Shown here: piece after piece, positions 1 to 10,598 of the stretch
Layout: each line of letters begins with the position of its first letter
How positions within the stretch are numbered: position 1 is the first letter of the stretch
Position numbers and translations under genes: made by a program
The notes under the pieces: model-generated
Databases searched by the model: none
Told to the model about the DNA's origin: nothing
Seen by the model: only the letters and a program-made list of their open reading frames with translations
Assembly (NCBI GenBank): GCA_027600665.1
Contig: JADGJL010000506.1
Span: 1-19,511 of the forward strand
DNA: 19,511 nt
DNA from: Irineochytrium annulatum
Lineage: Eukaryota; Chytridiomycota; Chytridiomycetes; Chytridiales; Chytridiaceae
Direction: 5' to 3'

Positions 1-629
1 GGGAAGGGTGGGAGCCAGGAGTATTAATGGGATGGGTTTTTGCTTTCTTCGAAATTTGCTGTCGTAATAATATATCGCTGGGACTGGGTGTCGTGGGTCT
101 GCTTTAGCTTCAGAGTTGGGTGTTTGTATATACAACTACTTGCAATATACATAATTATCCGCGCATTGTGACTGGATCCTGATGTGTCTAGCTGTTTTCC
201 TAGCATTCGTCGTTAATCTCCCTTCATCTCTGTCAAAATGAAATGCAGTTGGGAGCAGGAAGGAGATTCTGCTCACTGCCACTGGCAATATTCAATACGG
301 AATCTTTATAAATCAGCACAATAATAATAAATATTGGCCAGAATGGAGTGCGCCACCCCACGCGAGCGAGCAAGATCTGGCACACTCACTGCCACAACAT
401 GGGTGGAAGGGCTCGTTACCACGAGGCTGCTGGAACGGGGAGTTCGGTACACCTTGTGCGCCGCATGTCGGTTGGTTCCTTCATTTTTCGCGCTTCATCT
501 CCTATTCCAAAACAGAAGCCTCAATGCGCTCATAAGTGAAGAGATCTGCTGCACTGCTTTCTTTCTTCGCTTCCGCAGTAAGTTTCTTTCCGTCAACGTC
601 GGCGGCTCCGTCATCCCCGCAACAGAACG
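1..629. other. Left intergenic / upstream region of the deacetylase gene
   Basis: I see no convincing gene here. The short open frames lack homologous motifs and overlap one another. A TATAAAT-like stretch lies at about 307-313, roughly 320 nt before the ATG at 630, and is followed by an AT-rich tract (ataataataaat). It could be a core promoter, but the distance is long for a simple 5' UTR. The last 100 nt before the ATG are CT-rich, as in many fungal 5' leaders. Confidence 0.4.
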
Positions 630-3323
630 ATGCGCTTGCTTGCCGTCCTCGTCTCATGCCTGGCCGTCGGCTCGGCATCTCCCTTCGGGCCGCCAGCGAA
701 GACCACCGTGAAGTCGACTACCACTTCGACGACCGCGAAGGTCACGTCGACTTCAACCAGCATCAAGACTTCGACTTCCACTAGCGTGAAGTCCACATCA
801 TCGTCCACGGCCGCTACCTCTACCTCCACCAGCGCGAAGCCCACCTCGACCGTTGTCACGTCAACGACCAGCACCGGGAGCACCTCGTCCTCGATTACGA
901 CGCTTACCAGCAGCACCGCACTTGCCTCTACCTCCAGCACCGCAACGATCCCTAGCAGCACGTCGACGCAAATCAGCAGCACCACCTCGACCACCAGTCC
1001 TACCGCGGTCCCGACGGGCACATTCGAGGTCGATCAGCGCGCGCTCATCTTAGGTTGTGGTGATGGGAGCGAGGAGTCGCCCGCGTTCACGCTCAAGGTA
1101 TTTACAACTTCTGTGCCGGCGCCACTTGATCCAAATCAGTCACTAATCACCGTGTTGTTCTGTACTTGCAGTCTTACTCAATTCCTTACGATGTGGTTAT
1201 CGCGGCCATCAGCAACTTGACGAACCCGCAGCCGTTGAACTTGGAGTATGCGGTCGGACAAGGGCGGTATAGCATGATCATCCTGCCGAATGCCCAGATG
1301 CTCAGTGAGTTTACTGATGAAATCATCGCAGCGGATTGCTTGATTGCTAATCTCTGCTTCCCTATCCAGTGCAGAACGGCACTGGCGGTCCGTACATCTC
1401 AACTCTGACACCCACTCAATGGTCCCAGCTTCGCACCTACCAAGCCAACTACGGCGTCCGGTTGGTCGCGCTCAACGACCAGCCCGACGGCGTCTACGTC
1501 TCCCGCTATGGCGGCTTCTGGGGCGTCTCCGACTCCAACAACATCATCGTCAGCCCCGTCACAGGTGTTCCCTACACGTCGGCCGCGGGCCTCACGTCCA
1601 CGTGGTCGTTGCCGGCCACGGGCTTGTATCACACCCCCGGGACGATCCTGAACGCGGCCGCGGCGACTGAGGTGCTGCAGTTTGGCGTGTTTGCGCCGGA
1701 TTACCCGGTCCTGACGTCGGCGGCCGTCGTGTTGAGTTACGGCAATAGGACCCAGATGTCGTTTTACTTCCCGTGCGGCTCGGTGAGTGCGAGACTCTAA
1801 TTGTATGGATGAATGCTAAATTTGAATACAAAGTGGTCGACCACCTGCCTCACTATTAGCCACGTAAGTCTCATCCTGCCTTTTTGTTTGCAGCTGTTGC
1901 TAACTTCTTAAATAAACAGATCTGGGTACAATGGGGCACTCGCGGTCTCTACAACGGCTTCAGACGCATCTATTTCGTCCCGCAAATCGACGATATCTTC
2001 CTCACGACCGACGGCCTGGACGAGAACGGCAAGGCTGTCGGCTTCCGCGTCTCGCCCGCGGACATCAATGGCATCATCTCCTGGCAGTCGGACATCAACG
2101 CCCGCATGCCGAAGGGCTCCGACTTCCGCCTCGAGTTCGCCTACAACGGCAACGGCATCCTTGAGATGAGCGCCGACCATACCGATTACTTCCTCGACAT
2201 CGACGTCGATCTGACCGATACCCCACTCGACTGGGTCAAGCCCCCCGGAACCGGTTACAACCTGTGGCCGCAGCCGATCAGCAAGCTTGACCAGAATTGG
2301 GACGCCAACACGCTGATGCAGTACGACCCGCTCCTGGCCCACCTCCGTACGCCCGCCATCAGGGATCAGTTCTACTGGTGCTCCCACACATTCACGCACG
2401 AGATCCTCAACAATAACTCCTACGCCGACACCATCGACGAGGTGACCTTCAACTACAAGATGGGCGGGCCATCCTACGCCAACGTCATCGGCCAACCCAA
2501 CTGGTCCAACATCTCCATGGTCACGCCCGGTATTTCCGGCCTTTTCAACGCCGACGCCCTCAGGGCCCTCTGGGACTTTGGCATCATCGCGGCCGTCGGC
2601 GACAGCTCCCGCCCCAAAACCTACGACGCCAACATGCCCTACTGGTGGCCCCTGATCACCACCGTGGCCAACAACGGCTTCGATGGCTTCACCATCGTGC
2701 CCCGCCAGGTCCTCAACATCTACTTCAACGTCACGAACCCAAACTACCTCGTCACCCTCTATAACCAGATCTACCCGACCGCCCACGCCGACTTTGCCTA
2801 CATCATGAACGCGGAGGTGGAGCGCGTCAGCCGCATCCTCATGGCGCTCTCCTGGAACCCCTACATGTTCCACCAGGCCAACCTCCGGAACGCTGACATG
2901 CCCCTCGTCCCCATCCCCGGCACGACGCGGACGGCCAGGCTGGGCCTGTGCCAGCAGTGGGTCGAGACCATCCTGGCCTGGTACGGCGCCCACGTCACCT
3001 GGCCCCTGGTCACGATCAAGCTTGACGACCTGACGCGCGCGTACTGGGCGAGGAAGACGAGCGACACGGCCGGCGTGAGGGTCTGGTACAAGGGCACGAG
3101 CGTGGCGGGCGGCGGCGTCCAGGTCGGCGGGTTGTTCGTGACGGCGGCCGTGAGCTGCACGGCGCCCGTGACGCTGCCTCTGAGCGTGGCGGCATCGAAC
3201 GTTGTCGTTCCCGCCGGTGGGAGGATTGAGCAGATTGGGGATGATCCCGTCACCGTGTGGGTGCCACTTATTGGAGGGGCGGCGCCGGTGCAGGTTAGCT
3301 TCCACACCGCGTTCGTTTACTAG
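630..3323 (+). CDS. agd3-like: Secreted Agd3-type (CE18) polysaccharide deacetylase
   Basis: Exons are 630-1097, 1172-1304, 1370-1782, 1834-1863 and 1920-3323, giving 815 residues. The ATG at 630 opens a signal peptide (about residues 1-17). A Ser/Thr/Lys-rich, probably O-glycosylated stalk follows (about 24-135), then a region in the place of the carbohydrate-binding part of Agd3, then the deacetylase domain. Metal-site motifs are visible: QIDDIF with Asp372/Asp373, and SHTFTHE with His504/His508. Downstream blocks (SMVTPGISGL, FHQANLRN, IKLDDL) match the Agd3 family, whose Aspergillus member deacetylates the exopolysaccharide galactosaminogalactan. The substrate here is not proven. The protein is probably secreted or wall-bound; no C-terminal GPI signal is visible. 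Exon 4 (30 nt, 10 codons, phase 0 on both sides) lies between introns of 51 and 56 nt, each with a TGCTAA-like branch site. Skipping it keeps the frame, so exon 4 is the least certain part. Confidence 0.9.
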
Positions 3324-4017
3324 AGGAAGAGATGTTGGCGCTTTTCCTTTTTCTTTATTGGGGTACACTTGAATTTCTATGTAAAATGTAGCTCGTTTTT
3401 GGTTGCATGACTTGCGATTCTCTCTAATCCTTTCTGTCGCTTTCAATGTGACATCTTTCTTTCGTGCGTTTGTCGGTCTTGCAATGCCCTACGTTTCTCG
3501 GAGCTGCTCTTTAACAATTCGTTTCGCTTGAATTACATTTTTTGATTTTTCTTTGTACACGTGTTCACCTTTTGTTTAGACCTAGTTGCTGACACTGATT
3601 TAGCAATGAACGTTGTATTTGTTCAAGATGTTCTTTGAGCTCGGGTGATCATGTAGGCGTCAAAAAAAGTGCTTCGTCACTGTGCTCGGAAAGTGATTGT
3701 GCTGTGCTGTCATGTTAACAAAATAACACTGAAGTACGAGTTAAAATGTTCTCGGTTTTGGAATGGAGAATGATTGGATCGCCTTGAACTGCGAGAGTTC
3801 TCCTGACATAAATACACCGTCAGTACGACTTCACAAGTGAAAAGGGACAACGAAGCCCGCTAAGACCCAGGAGGGCTTGAAAGTGGCTTGGGGGCTTGGC
3901 AGTTCGCCAGTCAAGATCAAGATCCACTGAGACTGCGACCCACCACTCATCGGCACAAGCTCCGGCTCCGTCTCGGTCCGTGCCGCCTTCGAAAGCACTG
4001 GCACCGACCGCCACGGA
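3324..4017. other. Intergenic region between deacetylase and WD40 gene
   Basis: AT-richer than the flanking genes, with T-rich tracts just after the deacetylase stop (probable 3' UTR) and an ataaata motif near 3808 that could serve the gene starting at 4018. I see no coding frame with recognisable motifs, no tRNA and no repeat. Confidence 0.5.
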
Positions 4018-7000
4018 ATGGACGGGAACGCGACCGTGCACCCGACTACCGACGTATTCGCTGAGGTTGGCGGTTCACAGCACATCCTGCCCGCCGGCTC
4101 CGGCGCGATCATTCCTATTGACCTGATCAACCCTGTGAGCCTCTCGCCGTCTACGTTTACCGCCCTGGAAGCTCTCGAGCTGCTATGTTACCCGCAGAAT
4201 CTCGGCCCGTGCATGTACGAGCGTCGTCGAATGGCCACAGCTAGCCGGATGGGCGCGGCCGGCAGTCAATACGCCCTCCAAGATATCCCGCACGCCGTCC
4301 GCGCAGCCATAAACAAGAAGACCGAGGACGAACATCAGATCCAGATGGCAATCGACAGAAGCCGACAGGATGAAGCCGGGACGTCGTTACCCGTCCCCGT
4401 ACCTACGTTCGTGTCAAGCGCCGCCAGTAGCCTCATGGACCTTCTGTTGAACAGCTCGCCGCCGAGACTCCAGAGCTCGTCGTTTTACAACCTCCTCACC
4501 CGCTTCGCGACCGCCCAGCTTCTTCCCTACATCGAGCTCATGTCCACCCTGGGCCTTCTCGAGTCTCTCGCCGCGAAGCTCTGTGCGCTTCACGACCGGC
4601 TTCAACCACTGCCTTCCAGCTGCGCGCCTAAACCCCACGCGCTCCTGCTCGAGGCCGCCCACCTCATCGCGCGAAACGTCGACGCCATCCGCGAGGACGG
4701 CCGCCAGGTCTACGCGACGGCGCTGGCGTTCGCGCCGCTCGACTCGCTGCTGTACAAGACGTACTCGCACCTCCTCCTTCGCAAGGGCATGCCGTGGAGC
4801 CCCGTCGTTCAATTTCGGCTCGGCGCGCCAGCCACGTGGACGGAGGCCGGACCATCCGCGGGATTGGTCTCGGTGATCGACTTTGCCCTCGTCGGCGGGC
4901 CGCCGGTGAAGTACGCGGGCTCCCGTACACGGAGTGGCTCCGGGCTTTTCCTCCCTTCGCCTGACGGGATGTTCGTGCTCGTGGAGCGTAACGAAGGCGT
5001 CTGCGAGGTGCGTGGCGTTGCGACGGGTGCTCTCGTTGGCAGCGTTAAGTTCAATCCAGGCTCAAGGTTCGCATGGGTTGAGGCTACCGGGTCGGAGGGG
5101 ACTGAGGGCGACGGGGTCTCTCCTCCGGGCGTGCAGCCGTGGGAGATGTGCGCATGGAGGGACGAGGCGTGGAGCCGGAGGCCGGAGAGGATCGTGCTTC
5201 TCAATGCCCCACGTATTTGGGACGACTGGTACGGTATTTGCGCAGAGGCGAAACTGGAAGATCGGTTTCGGATGTTGATCGTGCCGGCCGAAATTACAGC
5301 AAGAGCATGTGAAACCGTGGCGATCGGAAATAGCAACAAGAAACGAATCGTCTGGACCACGTACTCGCGCGACGGATCGCATGTGGCGTTCGCCTTGAAT
5401 ACTTCCGAGATCGTTGCGTACCGACTAAAGCCGGACACAAGTATGTAGCGCTCGTACCTGACGGGAACTCTTCCAATTAACCTATATCGACAGAATTCTT
5501 ACACTGTATTATGAAGTCCAACGCTTTGTTCTCGAGATATGATAAACCGCATCATATTCCGCAGGACAGCATGTGTGAGATTCCAATGATGTTCTCCCAT
5601 GACAATCGTTATCTTTTCACCCCGAGCCATAACCTTGTAGTCGAGGTGTCGGATATTCAGCAAGGTATTCCAGCGTTTTGGCGAGGCCTTGTTCTTAGTC
5701 AACTATTAACATAGCAAATTAGGGGTGATAATTCGACGAATTGATCTCGACCCAACGATATTATCCCGCGCCGGGCCTCCTTTGGACGGAACAAATACTG
5801 GCATCAGTATAGCTTATAAACATCGTATTTGCGCCATGGCGATATCCAATAACCGCCAGATCGCCTTTGCTGCCACCGACGGCCGCGTCTTTCTCGTCAC
5901 GGTGGTTGATGGCGGTAAGCACTCCATATCGTTGATCCGATCACTAATGCTTTCGACTCAGCGTGCTACCGCACTCCATCACACCTGTACATTGAACCAG
6001 CCCTTCTGACGCTCTCCTTCTCCGCCGACGACCGCCTGCGGTCGCTTCACAGCAGCGGCGTCGTCGTCGTCGCTGACACCTCCTCCGCGCACACGCCCCG
6101 TCTTTCACGATGCGTCCTCCCACTCGGTAACCTCTCTCCCGGCGGCGGGCCTCTCTTGGACGCCGGCGCGTTTGTTCCCGACGCCGACCGCGTTATTCTC
6201 CCGCATCACGAGCTGGGGCGCGGCGGGTTGCGCGTCATTTCTTTTGGAGCGATGTTGAGGCCCTGGGAACCCTTTCCCGCCACTACAGCGATGGAGGTCG
6301 ACATCGCCCGGGTGCACAAGAAGGCAGCCGCGGCGGACTGCGAGTGGGAGGGCAAGGCGTCCGAGCCGCTGCCTGGAGGCGAGAAGTACATGTGCATGGC
6401 CGGGTCGACGGGGAAGTACGTGTGCGCGGGCACGACGGCGGGGAGAGTCAGGGTGTGGGATGTGCGGACTGGCCTGCATTTTGACTTGTCCGTTGGTGAT
6501 GGTAGGAGCGAGGTCAAGGCGTTGTGCTTTTCGAAGGGGGCGACGTTGATTGCGGCGTATTTGCAAGATGCGGCTTTGGAGGTCTGGCAGTGGGAAAGCC
6601 GTAAGTATTGGCATGGCTTTCGTAGAAGTTCCTTTTTGAAGTTTCTTGCACATGTTGTTCTGAATGTGCGTGTTTGAAACACAGGTTCGAAGGTATGGAG
6701 AATTAATCCATTCGACGGCATGGAGTACAAGACTCAGGGATGGACAAGCGTAACGTATGCCGTCGCATTCTCTCCGGACGACAACAAGCTCGCCATCTCG
6801 GCGTCCACGTGCTTTCTTGTCTTTGATTGGCAGGAGCTGGCGCTGTTAATGCCTGAGGCCGGAACGGGCGGCGCGGTGCGCTCGTTGCAAAGCCACTGCT
6901 TAGTGCAGGGAACGGTGCCTAGCGGCGCCATAAGCGCCACCATCACAAGCATAGAGTTTCGCGGGTTCGGTCACGTCCTGGTATGCGCTGCCGGCAAAAA

Positions 7001-7568
7001 AGCCTCCTACAGAGTTGATCTTGGTGAGTTGCGATCTCATTGTCGGACATCTAAGTGACCATTATATTTCGCAGACGCTGAATCTGCAACATCAGTAACG
7101 GCGACAAAGTACGTTACGCCTCTATCGCCCGATATCTATGACAATACATGGGAGATTGACGCCTCCGGCCCCCCACGCGTCCGCGTCGCCCACCCGCATC
7201 GGCCGTCGCTTGTGGACTTTTACCTTCCTGGCCCCGGATTCCACGACGTCTCAGTCGAGCACGGCATTTACAAGGTGGTCTACCGCATCTTGAGCGGAAC
7301 TGGAGGCGGGGACGGGATCGAGTGCTACGTGCTAAATCTTGGGACGGTGATCCCGGACGCGGAGCGGAGGCGGCTGGGAAAACGCGGCGGGGGGGACGAT
7401 GAGGAGGAGAGGCCTGTGCGGCGGAGGGCAATCACGCCTGTACCGCTCGACGGCGGGAAGGACCATGTTGAGGAGCGGATGGAGGAGCCGGTTGATGATA
7501 GTTTTTGGTTAGAAGACGATGAACCCGATGACGAGGAAGAAGACTGGGTGCTGGAGGACGTTGAGTGA
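4018..7568 (+). CDS. NLR-like helical/WD40 protein without NTPase, with a UIM-like motif
   Basis: Exons are 4018-5440, 5494-5664, 5723-5914, 5962-6600, 6685-7023 and 7075-7568, giving 1085 residues; all five introns are phase 1. Residues 103-119 (acidic EDE, then I108, A111, S115, D118) fit the ubiquitin-interacting-motif pattern. About 155-250 is helical and ends in VYATALAFAPLDSLLYK. That resembles the segment which, in fungal NACHT-WD40 STAND proteins, joins the helical bundle to the propeller (family pattern recalled, not searched). The rest is propeller-like, with a clear WD repeat (GRVRVWDVRTG) and blades such as AVAFSPDDNKLAIS. The C-terminus is strongly acidic. No Walker A or NACHT motif appears anywhere, so if it derives from an NLR the NTPase has been lost. 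It is likely a cytosolic scaffold or recognition protein; function unknown. A decayed duplicate of its 5' part lies near 18.4-18.7 kb. It could instead be an ordinary WD40 protein. Confidence 0.8.
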
Positions 7569-8055
7569 AGGCAGTGTGGACATTTCGATCCTTTCTTTTC
7601 CGCTGTAACTATTTAATAGTAAATCAACTCTTCGCACAAATGCGCCAAAAAATAGCGCTGCATATTTTGAATCAGGCTTGAGTATGGATTTTGCACCACC
7701 GGACGAGGCACCAGCACAAAAGCCCGCATCGTCATTAAACGCGGGCGTTGAGAACAATGATGATGTTGGCATGCACATAAATCAACTGGGGTAGCGCCAA
7801 GAAGCAAGAGGTCTGTAACGGCCAGGTAAGGAGTTGGCGGCCATCAGTTTCAGCGGGTGCCAATGAGATGGTGAGTTACTGTTTCCTATCCAGCACCCCC
7901 TTGCCGTTGCAGCATCCTCTCAACACCCAAGAGAAGAAGGTCTCCTCGACCAGGAACCATCCCGATATCCCGCCCAGGATCCGAACGCTTTCCTTCCCCG
8001 GAGTCGCCACCTTCCGGCCACCAGCCACCAGATCCCCCATCCCCATCCCGGCAGC
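7569..8055. other. Intergenic region upstream of NADPH oxidase
   Basis: Probable 3' UTR of the WD40 gene, then the 5' region of the oxidase gene. The 100 nt before the ATG at 8056 are C- and CT-rich. Open frames here are antisense or short and lack motifs. No repeat or RNA gene is seen. Confidence 0.45.
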
Positions 8056-9809
8056 ATGACAGGCGTGAATGAGGCGGCCCCTCGGAGAAGGGTCCGGAAG
8101 AGCCAGTGGCGGATGAAGCTCGATAACTACTTCGTGAACGAAGGTCTGTGGATTGCATGCTCTTCTCGCTGCTAACTCTTCCCTTAAGCCTCGAAGCATT
8201 TCGTCCTGGCCCTCTGGATCGCCGCCAACATCGGCTATTTCATCCAGTCCTACTTGAACCTGTGGACGGCGTCGAATCTCAACACCTTCCGACTGATCTT
8301 GGGACACGGTCTGCCAATGGCCAGAGCCGCCGCGAACGTGATTAACATGAACTGCGCCATTCTGCTCTTCACCGTCTGCCGCAACATCATCTCGATGGTC
8401 CGGACGACCTTTCTGAACCGGTTTATCCCCTTCGACAAGAACATAACCTTCCACATCGTCATCGCGTGGTCCATTGTCTTTTGGACGTACGTGCACATCG
8501 TTTCGCACTACGTCAACTACAGAAACGTCGAGATCTTTGTCGGGAGGAACCATTTGACCGCGGAGGCGCTGGCGTTCATGTCGGGCCCGGGCATTACTGG
8601 TCAAGTCATTACGGTGGCGTTCTTCCTCATGGTCACGTCGGCTGTTGAGGCCGTGCGGAGGAAGTACTTTGAGATCTTCTGGTTCACGCACCATCTCTTC
8701 ATCGTCTTCTTTGGCGGCTTGCTTATGCACGGCGCTTTTTGCTTCATTAAGGTAATGTACGCTCAAATGTTCGTGTGAAATCTGACAGCCAAAAAAAAAC
8801 AGGCGGACTTCGGTGACCCGTGCCGCGGCGGTCCCATGTTCTGGAAGTTCTGGGTCGGTTCCGGTGTGTTCTACCTTATGGAGCGCATCATCCGCGAAAT
8901 CCGCGGCCGCCGCAAGACGTACATCTCGAAAGTCGTTCAACACCCCTCGAACGTCGTCGAGGTCCAAATTAAAAAGCCCTCTTGCGTCACCAAGCCTGGC
9001 CAGTACATCTTCATCTCGTGTCCGGAGATCGCCCTATACGAGTGGCACCCGTTCACGCTCACGAGCTCCCCGCACGAGGAGTTCATCTCGATCCACATCC
9101 GCGTCGTCGGTGACTGGACGACAGCGTTCGCGAAGCGGCTAGGTTGCAGGTTCGGCGAGAAAGATGAGGCGAATATGGCTCCCCCGACTTCCCTCCCGCT
9201 CGTCATGATTGATGGCCCGTACGGCTCCGCGTCTGAGGACGTGTTTGACTACGAGGCCGCTGTGCTTGTCGGCGCGGGCATTGGTGTCACGCCCTTCGCG
9301 TCCATCCTTAAGACAATCTGGTACCGTATTAACAACCCCACGGGCCTGATCAAGCTCCGGAAGGTCTACTTTATCTGGGTCTGCAGAGACAAGGACGCGT
9401 TCGAATGGTTCCAGGACCTACTTGCCACGCTTGAGGAGGAGAACATCGACGGCTTCATCGAGATCCACACGTACCTAACGCAGGGCGTCAAGATTGACGA
9501 GATGCGGAACATCATTCTAAACGATGAGGAGGGTACGAGGGACGCCATCACGGGCCTTAAGAGCCCGACGTACTTCGGCCGGCCGAACTTTGACCAGATC
9601 TTCAAGGGCATGAGGCAGACGCATCCAGGGACGGACATCGGCGTGTTTTTCTGCGGGCCAAAGATTTTGTCAAAGACGTTGCACAAGGCTTGCAACAGGT
9701 GGACGGAGAACACCGAGAACGGAACCAGGTTCTTTTACGGAAAGGGTGAGCTTAATAGGTTTCGTTTCCCTAAGCCGTTTGCTGACAGTACTCTTCAGAA
9801 AACTTCTAA
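8056..9809 (+). CDS. nox: NADPH oxidase, NoxA/NoxB type (superoxide-generating)
   Basis: Exons are 8056-8143, 8189-8751, 8803-9745 and 9799-9809, giving 534 residues, normal for fungal NoxA. It moves electrons from cytosolic NADPH through FAD and two haems to O2 across the membrane. The ferric-reductase membrane domain has the haem histidine pairs His118/His132 and His197/His210, at the 14- and 13-residue spacings of gp91phox. The FAD motif HPFT is at 299-302. NADPH-binding motifs are GAGIGVTPF from 374 and CGP at 501-503. There is no EF-hand N-terminal extension, which excludes the NoxC/Nox5 type; the short N-terminus favours NoxA over NoxB. The ATG at 8056 gives a basic cytosolic N-terminus (RRRVRKSQWR) as usual. 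The final exon supplies only the end of KENF-stop, the conserved C-terminus; without it the protein would end in a non-conserved tail. Activation in other fungi needs the p67phox-like NoxR and Rac, neither present here. Confidence 0.96.
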
Positions 9810-10598
9810 GCCACATACCCCAGAAGTACGCATCAATGTCGCACGCTCCTTGCCGCTTGTATTCCCCACATTATCATCGCTTTCCCACTGCATCATCCTT
9901 TCTTTCTCACCGTGATCAACCCCCAAATTGTATTTTTCGCTGTCCATACCAGCTTCCCCTTTCCCTTTTCCTTGCGAAGCCATAGTACGAAAGGTTACAG
10001 TAATCATACCGGATTCTACGCAAAGGACGTTTTTTGTTCTTTTTTACATTTTCCACTATTCTCCTGTAGGACAAGTTACCTCCCTTTGTCGTGCACTTTG
10101 GAGGGGCTTGTAGAAGGGGAAGTTGTGGAGGGTAGACGATTACGGATTGAAGTGGTCTTTTTATTTTATTAGTTCTTCTGCCTTCTTTATCGTATGCTTT
10201 TTAAAAAGCCCTTTTTACAAAAACACTTCTGGTTCGTAAACAACCTTATCCCAACCCTTTTTGTCATGTTTTGTTTCTTTTTACCGTCATTCTCGCTGTC
10301 GGCATGGGTTAGCGTGATTAACTCCATCTTCCTTTTTTTTTTTTTTTTTTTTGGTTATTTTATTTCGTCATTAGGAGGGGTTATCAATCATTGGAATACA
10401 ATGGTGTATATAATTTGATTGATCACAGCCTGTTTGATGATCGTCTGACGATCCGCCCGCCCCGTCACGACGACACAATCAGGATTGTGATTCATTTAAT
10501 TGATTTCTTTCAGCCAGGAACATTCATGAACCGTGAATAGTTTATACTATGAGACAATGCAACATTACGCTTGTGAGGTTCTCTCATCGTTGAGGTGT
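9810..10598. other. Convergent 3' intergenic region (NOX / GH92)
   Basis: Lies between two converging genes and should hold both 3' UTRs and terminators. It is AT-rich with many T-tracts, including a 20-nt T run at 10333-10352. No gene with recognisable motifs is seen on either strand; the short open frames are low-complexity (Phe/Leu/Ser-rich). Confidence 0.5.
10333..10352 (+). repeat. Poly-T tract, 20 nt
   Basis: An uninterrupted run of T in the convergent intergenic region. It may be a simple homopolymer, a 3' processing element, or the A-tail footprint of an old minus-strand retrocopy, but I see no retroelement sequence beside it. Confidence 0.6.

Noticed and set aside
611..1021. Val/Glu-rich minus-strand frame that looks like a membrane protein
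   Set aside because: It is the reverse complement of the Ser/Thr repeat stalk: Thr and Ser codons read backwards give Val, Gly, Asp and Glu. No independent support.
1908..3446. 512-residue open frame on the minus strand across the deacetylase
   Set aside because: It is antisense to a clearly recognised enzyme domain and is rich in Val, Asp, Gly and Arg, as expected from the complement of GC-rich third positions. It has no family motif.
7876..8967. 363-residue minus-strand open frame across the NADPH oxidase start
   Set aside because: It runs antisense through two oxidase exons with conserved haem-ligand histidines. Its composition is shadow-like (Asp, Val, Arg, His).
10540..10553. tttatactatgag shared with about 17789-17801
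   Set aside because: Only 13 nt in AT-rich intergenic sequence, with no extended similarity on either side; chance is sufficient.
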